Notes: generated from the sequence alone by a model not told the origin. A stretch of 33,134 bases of DNA from Oscillospiraceae bacterium (GCA_022508965.1 JAFLUD010000013.1:1-33134); one strand, 5' to 3'. Positions 6,301-14,923 are shown, numbered from the stretch's first letter. Program-made: numbers and translations.

Positions 6301-8891
6301 TCTATTGCCAATGCGCCGTCCTTGACGATTATCTTGATCGTGTCGCCCTGTTTGAGCTTGTCGCTGAGGATCTCACGCGCTATCAGCGTTTCGAGATTGC
6401 GCTGCATATAGCGCTTGAGCGGACGCGCACCGAAGGACGGATCGTAGCTTTCATCGACGATAAGCTGCTTGGCTTCCTCGGTGATCTCGAGGGAGAGTTG
6501 CTTGTCGCGAAGTCTCTTTGCGAGGTCCTTTGCCTGAAGATTGATGATGTTGAATATCTCGTCCTTAGCGAGCGGTTTGTAGAACACGATCTCGTCCAGT
6601 CGGTTGAGGAACTCGGGGCGGAAGGAGCGCTTTAACAGCGCGTCCACATTATCCCGCGCCTCGTCGGTTATCTCCCCGTTTTCGCCGATTCCATCGAGAA
6701 TATACTGCGAACCGAGGTTGGAGGTGAGTATGATTATCGTGTTCTTGAAATCAATCGTTCTGCCTTGAGAATCGGTGACTCTGCCGTCATCGAGAATTTG
6801 CAGCAGCACGTTGAACACGTCGGGATGAGCCTTTTCCACCTCATCGAAAAGCACCGCCGAATATGGCTTTCTTCTTACCGCGTCGGTGAGCTGACCGCCC
6901 TCCTCATAGCCGACGTATCCGGGAGGCGCGCCGATGAGACGGGAGACGGTGTGCTTTTCCATATACTCGCTCATGTCGAGGCGGATAATGCTGTGCTCGT
7001 CGTCGAACAGAGCCTCCGCGAGAGCTTTGGCAAGCTCGGTTTTTCCGACGCCGGTCGGTCCCAAAAACAGGAACGAACCGAGCGGTTTACGCGGGTCGTT
7101 TATTCCCGCGCGCGAACGCATGATGGATTCCGAAACGCGCGATACTGCTTCGTCCTGACTGATAACGCGCTCGTGAAGCGTGTCCGCCAGACGGAGAATT
7201 TTCTCGCGCTCGCCCTCCACCAGCTTGTTTACGGGAATCCCCGTCCAGCGTCCGACGATACGCGCTATCTCCTCCTCGGTAACCTTGTCGCGGAGCAGTG
7301 AGCCTGCCTTTGCCTGCTCAGCGATCTCCTCCTCGCGCTTCAGCTCCGCCTGCAGCGACGGCAGCTTTCCGTACTTCAACTCCGCCGCCTTGTTGGTGTT
7401 GTATTCGCGCATTGCCTGCTCGATATCAGCGTTTGTCTGCTCTATCTCTTTTCGCAGATCCTGAACCTTTGAGATCGCGTTTTTCTCGTTTTCCCACTTG
7501 GTTTTCATCGCGGTGAAGCGGTCGCGCTTTTCGGCAAGCTCGCGGCGAATGTCCTCAAGATGTTCCTCGGAAAGGCGGTCGGTCTCTTTTGACAGCGCGG
7601 CTTCCTCGATCTCAAGCTGCATTATCGCACGGGAGATCTGATCAAGCTCGGCGGGCATGGAATCCATTTCCGTGCGGATCATCGCGCACGCCTCGTCTAC
7701 TAAATCTATCGCCTTGTCGGGCAGAAATCTGTCGGTTATATAGCGGTTGGAAAGAGTTGCCGCGGCTATTATCGCGTTGTCCTGGATCTTTACACCGTGG
7801 AAGATCTCATAGCGCTCCTTAAGTCCGCGCAGTATGGATATGGAATCCTCGACGGTCGGCTCGTCCACCAGAACCGTCTGGAAACGCCTCTCGAGCGCGG
7901 GGTCTTTTTCGATATATTTGGAATACTCGTCGAGCGTGGTGGCTCCGATGCAGTGGAGTTCTCCGCGCGCCAACATGGGCTTCAGAAGATTGCCCGCGTC
8001 CATTGCGCCGCCGGATTTTCCCGCGCCGACTATCAGATGCAATTCATCAATAAAGAGAATTATCCTGCCGTCGCTTTTCTTGACCTCGTTCAATACCGCT
8101 TTGAGGCGTTCCTCGAATTCGCCCTGATATTTTGCGCCTGCGATGAGCGCTCCCATATCCAGCGAGAACAGCTTGCGGTCTTTCAGATTCGCGGGAACGT
8201 CGCCGCGGACAATTCTGAGAGCTAAGCCCTCGGCGATCGCGGTTTTACCAACGCCAGGCTCGCCGATAAGGCACGGATTATTCTTGGTTTTTCTGGAGAG
8301 AATACGGATAACGCTGCGGATCTCGCCGTCGCGTCCGATGACGGGGTCGAGCTTATTCTGGCGTGCGAGTTCCACTAAATCTTGACCGTATTTTTTAAGA
8401 ACGTCGTAGGTCTCCTCGGGATTTTGCGAGGTGACGCGCTGGTTTCCGCGGATCTCCTGCAATGCTTTTAAGATCTTGTTTTTGTCAACGCCAAAGCTCT
8501 TGAAAATGCTCGAAATCCCGCTGTCGGGAACTTCGATCAGAGCCAGCAGCAGATGCTCCACGGAAATATAATCGTCCTTCATTCTCTCGGACTGCTTTTC
8601 CGCTTCGGCAAGCGCCTTGTCAAGCTCGGAGGAGATGAATATTTTTCCCGCCTCGCGACCGCTTCCGGTAACGCGCGGCATTCCCTCGATGAATTTCAGC
8701 GCGGCGGATCTCAAGCCGTCGGCATCGACGCCGGTTTTTGTGAATATCTGCGGGACAAGTCCCCCTTCGTCGGACAGCAGCGCGTACAGCAGATGCATCT
8801 GCTCGACGCAGTTGTTCTGATAGGACAGCGAAACGTCCTGCGCGGACTGCACTGCTTCCGCGGATTTTTGTGTGAGCTTGTTTGGATTCAT
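6297..8891 (-). CDS. clpB: ATP-dependent chaperone ClpB (protein disaggregase)
   Basis: ClpB is a hexameric AAA+ machine that, with DnaK, threads and refolds aggregated proteins after heat or other stress. The 864-residue protein has the full layout: an N-terminal Clp domain from about 1 to 150, a first nucleotide-binding domain with Walker A 'GEPGVGKTA' near 210, a long coiled-coil M-domain (about 410-525) that separates ClpB from ClpC, and a second domain with '[10 protein letters not shown]' near 610 and 'LFDEVEKAH'. The pore loop '[13 protein letters not shown]' is present. The ATG follows GAGGGGG. It lies only 12 bases after an RHH-domain gene and is probably co-transcribed from the promoter at 9594-9622. 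I see no CIRCE or CtsR site there. Confidence 0.97.
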   Translation of the reverse strand: MNPNKLTQKSAEAVQSAQDVSLSYQNNCVEQMHLLYALLSDEGGLVPQIFTKTGVDADGLRSAALKFIEGMPRVTGSGREAGKIFISSELDKALAEAEKQSERMKDDYISVEHLLLALIEVPDSGISSIFKSFGVDKNKILKALQEIRGNQRVTSQNPEETYDVLKKYGQDLVELARQNKLDPVIGRDGEIRSVIRILSRKTKNNPCLIGEPGVGKTAIAEGLALRIVRGDVPANLKDRKLFSLDMGALIAGAKYQGEFEERLKAVLNEVKKSDGRIILFIDELHLIVGAGKSGGAMDAGNLLKPMLARGELHCIGATTLDEYSKYIEKDPALERRFQTVLVDEPTVEDSISILRGLKERYEIFHGVKIQDNAIIAAATLSNRYITDRFLPDKAIDLVDEACAMIRTEMDSMPAELDQISRAIMQLEIEEAALSKETDRLSEEHLEDIRRELAEKRDRFTAMKTKWENEKNAISKVQDLRKEIEQTNADIEQAMREYNTNKAAELKYGKLPSLQAELKREEEIAEQAKAGSLLRDKVTEEEIARIVGRWTGIPVNKLVEGEREKILRLADTLHERVISQDEAVSRVSESIMRSRAGINDPRKPLGSFLFLGPTGVGKTELAKALAEALFDDEHSIIRLDMSEYMEKHTVSRLIGAPPGYVGYEEGGQLTDAVRRKPYSAVLFDEVEKAHPDVFNVLLQILDDGRVTDSQGRTIDFKNTIIILTSNLGSQYILDGIGENGEITDEARDNVDALLKRSFRPEFLNRLDEIVFYKPLAKDEIFNIINLQAKDLAKRLRDKQLSLEITEEAKQLIVDESYDPSFGARPLKRYMQRNLETLIAREILSDKLKQGDTIKIIVKDGALAIE

Positions 8892-8903
8892 TGTAATTCC
8901 CCC

Positions 8904-9569
8904 TCATATAATAATAGTCTGTTTTGATATTTGGCTCTGATAATGATTTTCGGCGGCTTTCTTTGCCTCGCCGACATCGGGAAGCCGCATGAAATATTCC
9001 TTCATCGCGCCGTCAAACGCCGCCATATAATCCGCGACGGCAACTCCCAGTTCGTCGTCGGAAACGCGCTTGTCGGGAGAGTTGAGCGTTCGCGAAAAGC
9101 GTCCCTGCGAGATCGTGTAGACAATATCGCACGACAGCTTATCCGCGATATACTTTTGCTCGAGATTTGCCCAGCAGCGGAAAAATCCCGTAAGATCGTC
9201 GATAAGCTGCTCGTTCTGCGTTCGGAAGGTGACCCTCAGCTCCCCCGCGCGTCTGCCGTTTTCGGAGAATATTTCCACCGAATAATTCACCGTCGGCTTA
9301 TAGCGGTATTTAAGCGACGTCCTCGCCGAGAGAACTCCCCCGGCAGGCTTTGCGGAGAGCATAAACGCGCCGTTCATCGAGCTTAGTATCGAGTTTTCCA
9401 AGCTTTGCAAAATATCCTGCAGCCGCATTTCGGGGGTTGTGTAAGCGACGCGTTCTGCGAGAATCCGGTTTATCATCGCCGAGCGCGAGACGTTCGCCGC
9501 CCGCGCCAGAGCGTCCACCTCGTCCACAACGCCGTCGGACAGCACAAGGCTGTAAATGCTTTTTGACAT
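8904..9569 (-). CDS. Ribbon-helix-helix domain protein upstream of clpB
   Basis: The first 50 or so residues fit a ribbon-helix-helix DNA-binding domain: a beta strand 'SIYSLVLSD', then two helices around 'VVDEVDALARAANVSRSAMINRIL'. The remaining 170 residues are of a type I do not recognise, with mixed strands and helices ('SLKYRYKPTVNYSVEIF', 'LRVTFRTQ') that might sense a ligand or bind a partner. It has no membrane segment. It is the first gene of a two-gene operon with clpB, preceded by GGAGG. Its promoter contains two identical TTAATAAC sites 23 bp apart, which fits a self-regulating dimeric RHH repressor. That it controls clpB is inference from position and promoter structure. Confidence 0.8.
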   Translation of the reverse strand: MSKSIYSLVLSDGVVDEVDALARAANVSRSAMINRILAERVAYTTPEMRLQDILQSLENSILSSMNGAFMLSAKPAGGVLSARTSLKYRYKPTVNYSVEIFSENGRRAGELRVTFRTQNEQLIDDLTGFFRCWANLEQKYIADKLSCDIVYTISQGRFSRTLNSPDKRVSDDELGVAVADYMAAFDGAMKEYFMRLPDVGEAKKAAENHYQSQISKQTIII

Positions 9570-9583
9570 TGGCTTTCACCTCC

Positions 9584-9622
9584 GTTATTAATAATTGTAT
9601 CATAAAGTTATTAACTTGTCAA
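9584..9622 (-). promoter_or_regulatory. RHH-clpB promoter with paired 8-bp direct repeats
   Basis: On the minus strand TTGACA (9617-9622) and TACAAT (9594-9599) are 17 bp apart. TTAATAAC occurs twice in the same orientation, at 9607-9614 inside the spacer and at 9584-9591 just downstream of the -10, a 23-bp period that places both on about the same DNA face. The spacer copy also forms the inverted repeat AGTTA-A-TAACT. A bound repressor would block RNA polymerase. Confidence 0.75.
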
Positions 9623-9704
9623 GCGATTTTAATAAAATTCTTTGCAAATTTTAAAATTTTTATGCGTTCGTCAAAAATATTCCCCAAAAATTCTCAAAAA
9701 ACAC

Positions 9705-9734
9705 TTGACAAAATACCCCGTGGGGGTATATAAT
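9705..9734 (+). promoter_or_regulatory. csoR-copA promoter with CsoR operator
   Basis: TTGACA (9705-9710) and TATAAT (9729-9734) are 18 bp apart. Between them lies the perfect palindrome ATACCCC-GTG-GGGGTAT (9713-9729), the classic binding site of copper-sensing CsoR repressors. The operator fills the spacer and touches the -10, so apo-CsoR should shut off transcription and Cu(I) should release it. Confidence 0.93.
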
Positions 9735-9756
9735 AATAACCGAGGAGTTGATAAAA

Positions 9757-10059
9757 ATGGAAGAGAAATGCTGTTGCTGTGAAAAGAAAAAAGAGCGCTC
9801 AGACGAGGAATACAAAAAGCTGATAAACCGCCTTAACAGGATCTCGGGGCAGATAAACGGGATCAAAAAAATGGTGGAAAACAGCGCCTACTGCACCGAT
9901 ATTTTAATACAGGTGTCCGCAGTTACTGCGGCGCTGAATTCCTTTAATAAAGAGCTGCTCGCCGAGCATATCCGCACCTGCGTTGCGGATAATATTAAAA
10001 ACGGCGACGACGCGGTCGTCGACGAGCTTGTAAATACTTTGCAAAAGTTAATGAGGTGA
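9757..10059 (+). CDS. csoR: Copper-sensing transcriptional repressor CsoR
   Basis: This 100-residue all-helical repressor of the CsoR/RcnR family binds operator DNA until Cu(I) loads it. The three copper ligands are present: C46 in 'AYCTDIL' and H71 with C75 in 'EHIRTC', the Cys-His-Cys set of true copper sensors. An extra N-terminal run of four cysteines (residues 5-8) could bind further metal. The frame extends upstream to a TTG, but GAGGAG directly abuts that codon. The ATG at 9757, with 9 bases of spacing, is therefore the likely start. It is the first gene of the copper operon, with its operator in the promoter, so it represses itself and copA. Confidence 0.95.
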   Translation: MEEKCCCCEKKKERSDEEYKKLINRLNRISGQINGIKKMVENSAYCTDILIQVSAVTAALNSFNKELLAEHIRTCVADNIKNGDDAVVDELVNTLQKLMR

Positions 10060-10060
10060 T

Positions 10061-12595
10061 ATGATGCGGCAATATAACGTTACCGGAATGAGCTGCGCCG
10101 CTTGCAGCGCGAGAGTCGAAAAAGCGGTGAGCGCGGTTTCGGGAGTGACGGGCTGCTCGGTAAGTCTGCTTACCAATTCCATGGGAGTTGAGGGCGACGC
10201 GGAGCCGTCCGCGATAATAAAAGCCGTGACCGACGCGGGCTACGGAGCCTCTCTGAAAGACGGCAAGGGCGCGGAGAAAACCGCAAGCGACGAGGATTCC
10301 CTTACAGATAAAGAAACTCCCAGAATGAAATTAAGGCTGTTCTGGTCGCTGGGATTTCTGATAGTTCTCATGTACATTTCTATGGGAGCTATGATGTGGG
10401 GCTGGTGGCTTCCGCCGTTACTCGCAAACGATCACGTCGCGATGGCTCTGGCGCAGCTTTTGCTTACGGGAATTATCATGGTGATAAATCAGAAATTCTT
10501 CATAAGCGGTTTTAAGGGGATAATCCACCGCGCGCCGAATATGGATACGCTGGTGGCGCTCGGAGCGGCGGCGGCGTTCGGTTACAGCGTTTACGCGATG
10601 TTTGTGATGAGCGGCGCGCAGAATTCCGGAAACCATATGCTCGCGATGGAATATATGCACGAGCTGTATTTCGAGAGCGCGGGAACTATCCTCACGCTTA
10701 TCACTCTCGGAAAGCTGCTGGAGGCTTATTCCAAGGGGAAAACCACAAACGCGCTTAAAAGTCTTATGAAGCTCGCTCCCAAGACCGCCGTGCTGGTGCG
10801 TGACGGAAACGAGATAACCGTTCCCGTAGAGCAGGTGAAGATCGGCGATATATTCGCTGTGAGAGCGGGCGAGAGTATCCCCGCGGACGGAGTTATCGTC
10901 GAGGGCGAGACGGCTATCGACGAATCGGCGCTTACCGGGGAATCCATTCCAGTTGATAAGATCATCGGCGACGAGGTCTCGGCGGCTACCATAAATCAAT
11001 CGGGGTATATCCGCTGCAGAGCGTCGCGCGTCGGCGAGGACACCTCGCTTTCCCAGATAATAAAAATGGTGAGTGACGCGGCGGCGACAAAGGCTCCCAT
11101 TGCGAAAATAGCCGACAAGGTCTCGGGAATTTTCGTGCCTGCGGTCATAGCGATCGCGCTTGTCACTATCGCGGTCTGGCTGCTCACGGGGAACGGCGTT
11201 GGCTACGCGCTGGAACGCGGAATTTCCGTGCTTGTTATCTCCTGCCCGTGCGCTCTGGGGCTTGCGACTCCCGTAGCTATAATGGTCGGAAACGGCATAG
11301 GCGCTAAAAACGGGATACTTTTCAAGACCGCCGTTTCTCTGGAGGAAACAGGGAAAACCGAGATCGTGGTTCTCGATAAGACGGGAACGATAACTAAGGG
11401 CGAGCCTACCGTTACCGACGTTATTCCCGAGGGGATCTCCGAGGAGGAGCTTTTAAAGGCGGCGTTCTCGCTGGAACAGCGAAGCGAGCACCCTCTCGCG
11501 CGGGCAATCATCGCCTACGGGAACGAACGCGGATATTCCGCAAAAGAACCGGATAAATTCGAGGTGCTGCGCGGCGCGGGAATCTCGGCGGAGCTGGACG
11601 GTGAAAAATACATCGCGGGAAATCTGCGGCTTTGCGAGACCTACTGCGATATTCCCCAAAAAACGCGCGATACTGCCGAAGCGCTTTCCAACGAGGGGAA
11701 AACCCCGCTGTTCTTCGCAAGGGAACAGAAGATCATCGGCATCATCGCGGTTGCCGATACCATAAAAGAAGACAGCCCCGAGGCAATTTCTCAACTTAAA
11801 AATATGGGAATTCGCACCATAATGCTTACCGGCGACAATCAGCGAACCGCCGAGGCTGTCGGGAAGCTCGCGGGAGTTGACGAGGTGATCGCGGGGGTTC
11901 TTCCGGGCGGCAAGGAGGATATCATCAAGGAGCTGAAAACGCGCGGAAAAACGGCAATGGTCGGCGACGGGATAAACGACGCTCCCGCGCTTACGCGCGC
12001 CGACATCGGTATCGCTATCGGCGCAGGCTCGGACATCGCGCTGGACGCGGCGGACGTGGTGCTGATGAAAAGCCGTCTCTCGGACGTTCCCGCGGCGATC
12101 AGGCTCAGCCGTTCCACGCTGCGGAATATCAAGCAAAACCTATTCTGGGCGTTTATTTATAATGTCATCGGAATCCCGCTGGCGGCGGGCGTGTGGATCC
12201 CGCTGTTCGGCTGGCGGCTGAATCCTATGTTCGGGGCGGCGGCAATGAGCCTGTCGAGCTTTTGCGTAGTGACGAACGCGCTGCGGCTCAATCTCACAAA
12301 CATTCACAACTCAGCGCACGACCGCAGGCTCCGTGCGAAAAACAAAAAACAAAGCGAGCTTTCGCTTGTTAATAATAAGGAGGACATTTCTATGGAAATC
12401 ACAATGAAAATCGAAGGCATGATGTGCGGCCACTGCGAGGCGGCTGTTAAGAAGGCGCTGGAGGCTATCCCCACCGTTTCGGAGGCAGCCGTTTCTCACG
12501 AAAAGGGAACCGCCGAAGTCAAGCTCTCGGCGGAAACGGATTTTGCCGTTCTTAAAAAAGCGGTCGAGGACTTGGAATACAAGGTCCTTAACTAA
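10061..12595 (+). CDS. copA: Cu(I)-exporting P1B-type ATPase with C-terminal copper-chaperone domain
   Basis: CopA pumps Cu(I) out of the cytosol at the cost of ATP. In order: an N-terminal heavy-metal-binding domain with C12-C15 ('GMSCAAC'), a poorly conserved linker, eight predicted membrane helices, the actuator motif 'LTGES', the transport motif C395-P396-C397, the phosphorylation site D439 in 'DKTGTI', the 'SEHPLA' nucleotide-binding motif, and 'GDGINDAP' near 635. Unusually, a polar linker of about 40 residues then leads to a second metal-binding domain with C789 and C792 ('GMMCGHC'). The gene starts one base after csoR; ATG at 10061 or 10064 both suit the AGGTG site. An internal ribosome-binding site precedes the last domain (see copZ-like entry). 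Confidence 0.96.
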   Translation: MMRQYNVTGMSCAACSARVEKAVSAVSGVTGCSVSLLTNSMGVEGDAEPSAIIKAVTDAGYGASLKDGKGAEKTASDEDSLTDKETPRMKLRLFWSLGFLIVLMYISMGAMMWGWWLPPLLANDHVAMALAQLLLTGIIMVINQKFFISGFKGIIHRAPNMDTLVALGAAAAFGYSVYAMFVMSGAQNSGNHMLAMEYMHELYFESAGTILTLITLGKLLEAYSKGKTTNALKSLMKLAPKTAVLVRDGNEITVPVEQVKIGDIFAVRAGESIPADGVIVEGETAIDESALTGESIPVDKIIGDEVSAATINQSGYIRCRASRVGEDTSLSQIIKMVSDAAATKAPIAKIADKVSGIFVPAVIAIALVTIAVWLLTGNGVGYALERGISVLVISCPCALGLATPVAIMVGNGIGAKNGILFKTAVSLEETGKTEIVVLDKTGTITKGEPTVTDVIPEGISEEELLKAAFSLEQRSEHPLARAIIAYGNERGYSAKEPDKFEVLRGAGISAELDGEKYIAGNLRLCETYCDIPQKTRDTAEALSNEGKTPLFFAREQKIIGIIAVADTIKEDSPEAISQLKNMGIRTIMLTGDNQRTAEAVGKLAGVDEVIAGVLPGGKEDIIKELKTRGKTAMVGDGINDAPALTRADIGIAIGAGSDIALDAADVVLMKSRLSDVPAAIRLSRSTLRNIKQNLFWAFIYNVIGIPLAAGVWIPLFGWRLNPMFGAAAMSLSSFCVVTNALRLNLTNIHNSAHDRRLRAKNKKQSELSLVNNKEDISMEITMKIEGMMCGHCEAAVKKALEAIPTVSEAAVSHEKGTAEVKLSAETDFAVLKKAVEDLEYKVLN
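12392..12595 (+). CDS. Possible separately translated CopZ-like copper chaperone within copA
   Basis: The last 67 codons of copA form a complete heavy-metal-associated domain with the copper motif 'GMMCGHC', about the size of free CopZ chaperones. The ATG at 12392 is preceded by AAGGAGG (12377-12383) with 8 bases of spacing, which is as strong as any start in this window. A triple stop TAATAATAA (12370-12378) sits in another frame just before it, as would be expected downstream of a gene end. The simplest reading is that an original copZ start signal survived an in-frame join to copA, so both a fused pump and a free chaperone may be made. The fused frame itself is unbroken. Confidence 0.5.
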   Translation: MEITMKIEGMMCGHCEAAVKKALEAIPTVSEAAVSHEKGTAEVKLSAETDFAVLKKAVEDLEYKVLN

Positions 12596-12599
12596 AAAA

Positions 12600-12628
12600 G
12601 AAGGCTCGGAGAGATCCGAGCTTTTCTT
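12600..12628 (+). terminator. Terminator of the copper operon
   Basis: A perfect 7-bp GCTCGGA/TCCGAGC stem with a GAGA tetraloop, extended by weaker A-T and G-T pairs, ends in TTTTCTT directly after copA. Confidence 0.9.
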
Positions 12629-12706
12629 AATTCATAATAATTTTATAATCAATTACTCATAGTCGATTCTCTCAATTATGTCAAAGATGTTCACAAAATC
12701 AAGCAC

Positions 12707-12735
12707 TTGATTTCTCTGTTAAAATATGCTATAAT
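12707..12735 (+). promoter_or_regulatory. Sigma-A promoter of the Dabb/glycosylase operon
   Basis: TTGATT (12707-12712) and TATAAT (12730-12735) are 17 bp apart, 28 bases before the start codon of the Dabb protein. The 70 bases between the copper terminator and this promoter hold nothing else that I recognise. Confidence 0.85.
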
Positions 12736-12763
12736 TTATATATCAGAGGAAAGGAGCAAAACT

Positions 12764-13051
12764 ATGATAAAGCATATTGTTATGTGGAAATTTAAAGAGG
12801 ACAAGCGCGAGGAGATGCTGGAATTCCGCGAGCGGCTGCTGGCGCTGAAGCCGCAGATCTCCGAGATCCGCGCGATGGAGGTGGGGATAAATATGAACCC
12901 ATCCGAGCGCAGCTACGACGCGGTTTTAGTGTCTGAGTTCGACAGCATGGAGGCGCTGAACGCGTACAGCACAAACCCTCTGCACGTCGCGGTCTCCGAC
13001 TTCTGCAAAACGATCCGCACGGCGTCGGCAAGCGTCGATTATGAGTTCTGA
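12764..13051 (+). CDS. Dabb family (stress-responsive alpha/beta barrel) protein
   Basis: The 95-residue protein opens with 'MIKHIVMWKFKED', the hallmark of the stress-responsive A/B barrel family, and contains the family's central 'YDAVLVSEFDSMEALNAY' and 'HPxH'-like region here reading 'NPLHVAVSDF'. These proteins form dimeric ferredoxin-like barrels; some are enzymes, most are of unknown function. The ATG at 12764 is chosen because AAGGAG lies 7 bases upstream; a longer frame begins at 12707, inside the promoter, and is unlikely. The stop overlaps the next gene by 11 bases, so the two are co-translated. Confidence 0.9.
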   Translation: MIKHIVMWKFKEDKREEMLEFRERLLALKPQISEIRAMEVGINMNPSERSYDAVLVSEFDSMEALNAYSTNPLHVAVSDFCKTIRTASASVDYEF

Positions 13052-13553
13052 ACGCGGATTCAAAAAGGTGTCGCACGAGTTTCCGCCCGTGTATGACAGC
13101 CGTTCTAAGGTCTTGGTTTTAGGAACGATACCCTCCCCGAAATCGCGGGAGCGCGGGTTCTATTATATGCACCCGCAAAACCGCTTTTGGAAAATGCTCT
13201 GCGCGATTTTAAACGAAGAAATTCCCTCGGATATCGAGGGCAGGCGTTCTTTGTGCTTAAAGCACGGGATCGCTCTCTGGGACGTGCTGGAAAGCTGTGA
13301 GATAATCGGCGCGGAGGACGGCTCCATTCGCGGGGGAGTTCCCAATAACCTTAAAACGATCACCGACAGCTGCGATATCCGCGCGGTCTTTACCGTGGGG
13401 AAAAAGGCTCACGCGCTGTATAAAAGGTTCTTTCCCGATCTCCCCGAGGACATTTGTCTGCCCTCCACAAGTCCCGCGAACAGAACTGTTTCCGAGGCGG
13501 AAATGATGGAGCAGTGGCGAAGAATTCTTGATGTGCTTAACGATTCTCCTTGA
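13041..13553 (+). CDS. DNA-deoxyinosine glycosylase (uracil-DNA glycosylase superfamily)
   Basis: This 170-residue protein fits the hypoxanthine/deoxyinosine DNA glycosylase family, which excises deaminated adenine from DNA and starts base-excision repair. The first motif is 'LVLGTIPSPKSRERGFYY', followed by 'HPQNRFWKML', which is typical of the family. The second is 'LPSTSPANR', the DNA-intercalation loop of the superfamily, near residue 136. It overlaps the Dabb gene by 11 bases and has no separate promoter. No iron-sulfur cysteines are visible. Distinguishing deoxyinosine from uracil preference would need biochemistry, but the motif set points to the deoxyinosine group. Confidence 0.9.
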   Translation: MSSERGFKKVSHEFPPVYDSRSKVLVLGTIPSPKSRERGFYYMHPQNRFWKMLCAILNEEIPSDIEGRRSLCLKHGIALWDVLESCEIIGAEDGSIRGGVPNNLKTITDSCDIRAVFTVGKKAHALYKRFFPDLPEDICLPSTSPANRTVSEAEMMEQWRRILDVLNDSP

Positions 13554-13600
13554 AAAATTCTCAGAAAAGTGATACAAAAAAACGGAAAGGAGCGTGTTTT

Positions 13601-14359
13601 ATGGAGCTTAAAAAAATGATCGCCGAGAGCGAAAAGGTGCAGGTATTCGTATCCGACGACAAGTGCGTGAAGGTTTTTAAAGACGCCGACGAACCGAAAA
13701 GCGTCGTTCTTTACGAAGCGCTGACGCACACGAGAGTGGAAGAGACGGGCTTTGGCAGAATACCGCCGTTTGAGGGAATTACCACAGTCGACGGAAAATG
13801 GGCGATCATCTATCGGCATATCAGCGGGAAAACAATGGACGAGCTGATGCGAGAAAAGCCAAAAAAGCGCGAGGAATTTCTTGATAAAATGGCCGATCTG
13901 CAGGTCGAGTTAAATTCTCTTAAAACCCCGAAATTAAGCAGGCTGAAGGATTATATCAAGCGTTCGATCGACGGACTGGATATGATCGACGACGTGAAAA
14001 AGTACGAGCTTCTCACACGGCTGAAGTCCATGCCGGAAACCAACACGCTCTGCCACGGAGACTTCTCGCCCGACAACATCATCGTCAACAGCGATGGCGT
14101 TTATATCGTGGATTGGCTTAAGGCAAAGCAGGGAAATCCCGCTGCCGACGTCGCGAAAACCTATCTCAATTTTTGCCTTAAACACCGTACCGAGGCTGCG
14201 GAAAAATATATGAAAATATACTGCGCAAAGACAGGGATCCCCGCGGGCGATATCTACGACTGGCTGCCTATCGTGGCTGCCGCTCAGCTGAAATTCAAGC
14301 GCCCCGAGGAACGCGAGCTGCTGCTGACTTGGATAGATATTGCCGACTTCGGCGACTAA
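13601..14359 (+). CDS. Aminoglycoside phosphotransferase-fold (APH) kinase
   Basis: The 252-residue protein has the small-molecule kinase fold of the APH/choline kinase group. The catalytic loop is H152-G153-D154 in 'LCHGDFSPDN', with N159 as metal ligand, and D171 in 'YIVDW' takes the place of the DFG aspartate. The N-terminal lobe is short, with K24 in 'CVKVFKD' as the likely ATP-binding lysine. The ATG at 13601 follows AAAGGAG; the open frame reaches back to 13550 but lacks a site there. Similar chromosomal proteins in Clostridia are usually annotated as phosphotransferases of unknown substrate, and resistance should not be assumed. It follows the glycosylase gene by 47 bases and probably shares its mRNA. 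Confidence 0.88.
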   Translation: MELKKMIAESEKVQVFVSDDKCVKVFKDADEPKSVVLYEALTHTRVEETGFGRIPPFEGITTVDGKWAIIYRHISGKTMDELMREKPKKREEFLDKMADLQVELNSLKTPKLSRLKDYIKRSIDGLDMIDDVKKYELLTRLKSMPETNTLCHGDFSPDNIIVNSDGVYIVDWLKAKQGNPAADVAKTYLNFCLKHRTEAAEKYMKIYCAKTGIPAGDIYDWLPIVAAAQLKFKRPEERELLLTWIDIADFGD

Positions 14360-14395
14360 CAGGCTGTCGATAATTGTATTCTTAACGGAAGAGCC

Positions 14396-14424
14396 TTGAC
14401 AAAACAGGGAACATATGTTATAAT
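14396..14424 (+). promoter_or_regulatory. Perfect consensus sigma-A promoter of the SCP2 gene
   Basis: TTGACA (14396-14401) and TATAAT (14419-14424) are 17 bp apart with no mismatch, 50 bases before the start codon. Confidence 0.92.
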
Positions 14425-14474
14425 TTAAGGCAACACCGAACAATTTCAAAAAGGACTGTGAAAGGAGAGTTTTT

Positions 14475-14795
14475 ATGACATTTGATGAGATTTTAAAAAA
14501 GGTAAGGGACAAGGCTGCCGAGACCGACGCCTCGGGCACGGATTTTCTTGCGGTTCAGGTGAATCTTACGGGAAAGAGCGGCGGCGTTTTCTATGTGGAG
14601 GTAAAGAACGGAAAAATTTCTGTTGAGCCTTACGAGTACAACGACCGCAACTGCGCTATCAACATCGAGCCTGCAAACTTCGTCAAGCTGATGGACGGAA
14701 AGCTCGACCCTGTTCTCGCGTACACCACAGGAAAGCTCAAGGTCGAGGGCGATCTCGGAAAGGCTCTGGAGTTCTCTAAGATCCTCAAAAAGTAA
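14475..14795 (+). CDS. SCP2 sterol-binding domain protein
   Basis: The whole 106-residue protein is one SCP2 domain, a small alpha/beta fold with a hydrophobic tunnel that binds lipids or similar ligands. Visible features are the alternating strands 'VFYVEVKNGKISVEP' and 'CAINIEPANFVKLMDGKLDP' and the C-terminal 'GKLKVEGDLGKALEFSKIL', all typical of the family. It is soluble and single-domain. The gene is monocistronic: perfect promoter, AAAGGAG before the ATG, and a long terminator hairpin directly downstream. In anaerobic Firmicutes such proteins are common, and their ligand is unknown. Confidence 0.93.
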   Translation: MTFDEILKKVRDKAAETDASGTDFLAVQVNLTGKSGGVFYVEVKNGKISVEPYEYNDRNCAINIEPANFVKLMDGKLDPVLAYTTGKLKVEGDLGKALEFSKILKK

Positions 14796-14821
14796 AGCCA
14801 CGCATTTTGCAGAGAGTTTTC

Positions 14822-14870
14822 AGCCATGGCATTCTTGATCTTCGGTCAAGAACGCTGTGGCTTTTCTATT
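14822..14870 (+). terminator. Long terminator hairpin after the SCP2 gene
   Basis: A 17-bp stem (14822-14838 with 14846-14862) with two wobbles and one mismatch closes a TCTTCGG loop and leads into TTTTCTATT. The end of the T-rich tail is also the -35 box of the next promoter. Confidence 0.88.
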
Positions 14871-14897
14871 GACAAAAAACGCGCGATTTGATATAAT
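14869..14897 (+). promoter_or_regulatory. Perfect consensus sigma-A promoter of the first traX-like gene
   Basis: TTGACA (14869-14874) and TATAAT (14892-14897) are 17 bp apart, with a TG one base before the -10 (extended -10). It starts within the tail of the preceding terminator. Confidence 0.92.
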
Positions 14898-14923
14898 AAT
14901 TAAAACGAATATGTGAGGTGCTG

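Noticed and set aside
12707-12763. Upstream in-frame extension of the Dabb gene
   Set aside because: The extension would begin inside the promoter; the ATG at 12764 has a proper ribosome site and the conserved family start.
13601-14359. APH-fold kinase considered as an antibiotic-resistance gene
   Set aside because: Only the general kinase fold is visible; no specific resistance-family motifs are seen, and it lies in a chromosomal housekeeping context.
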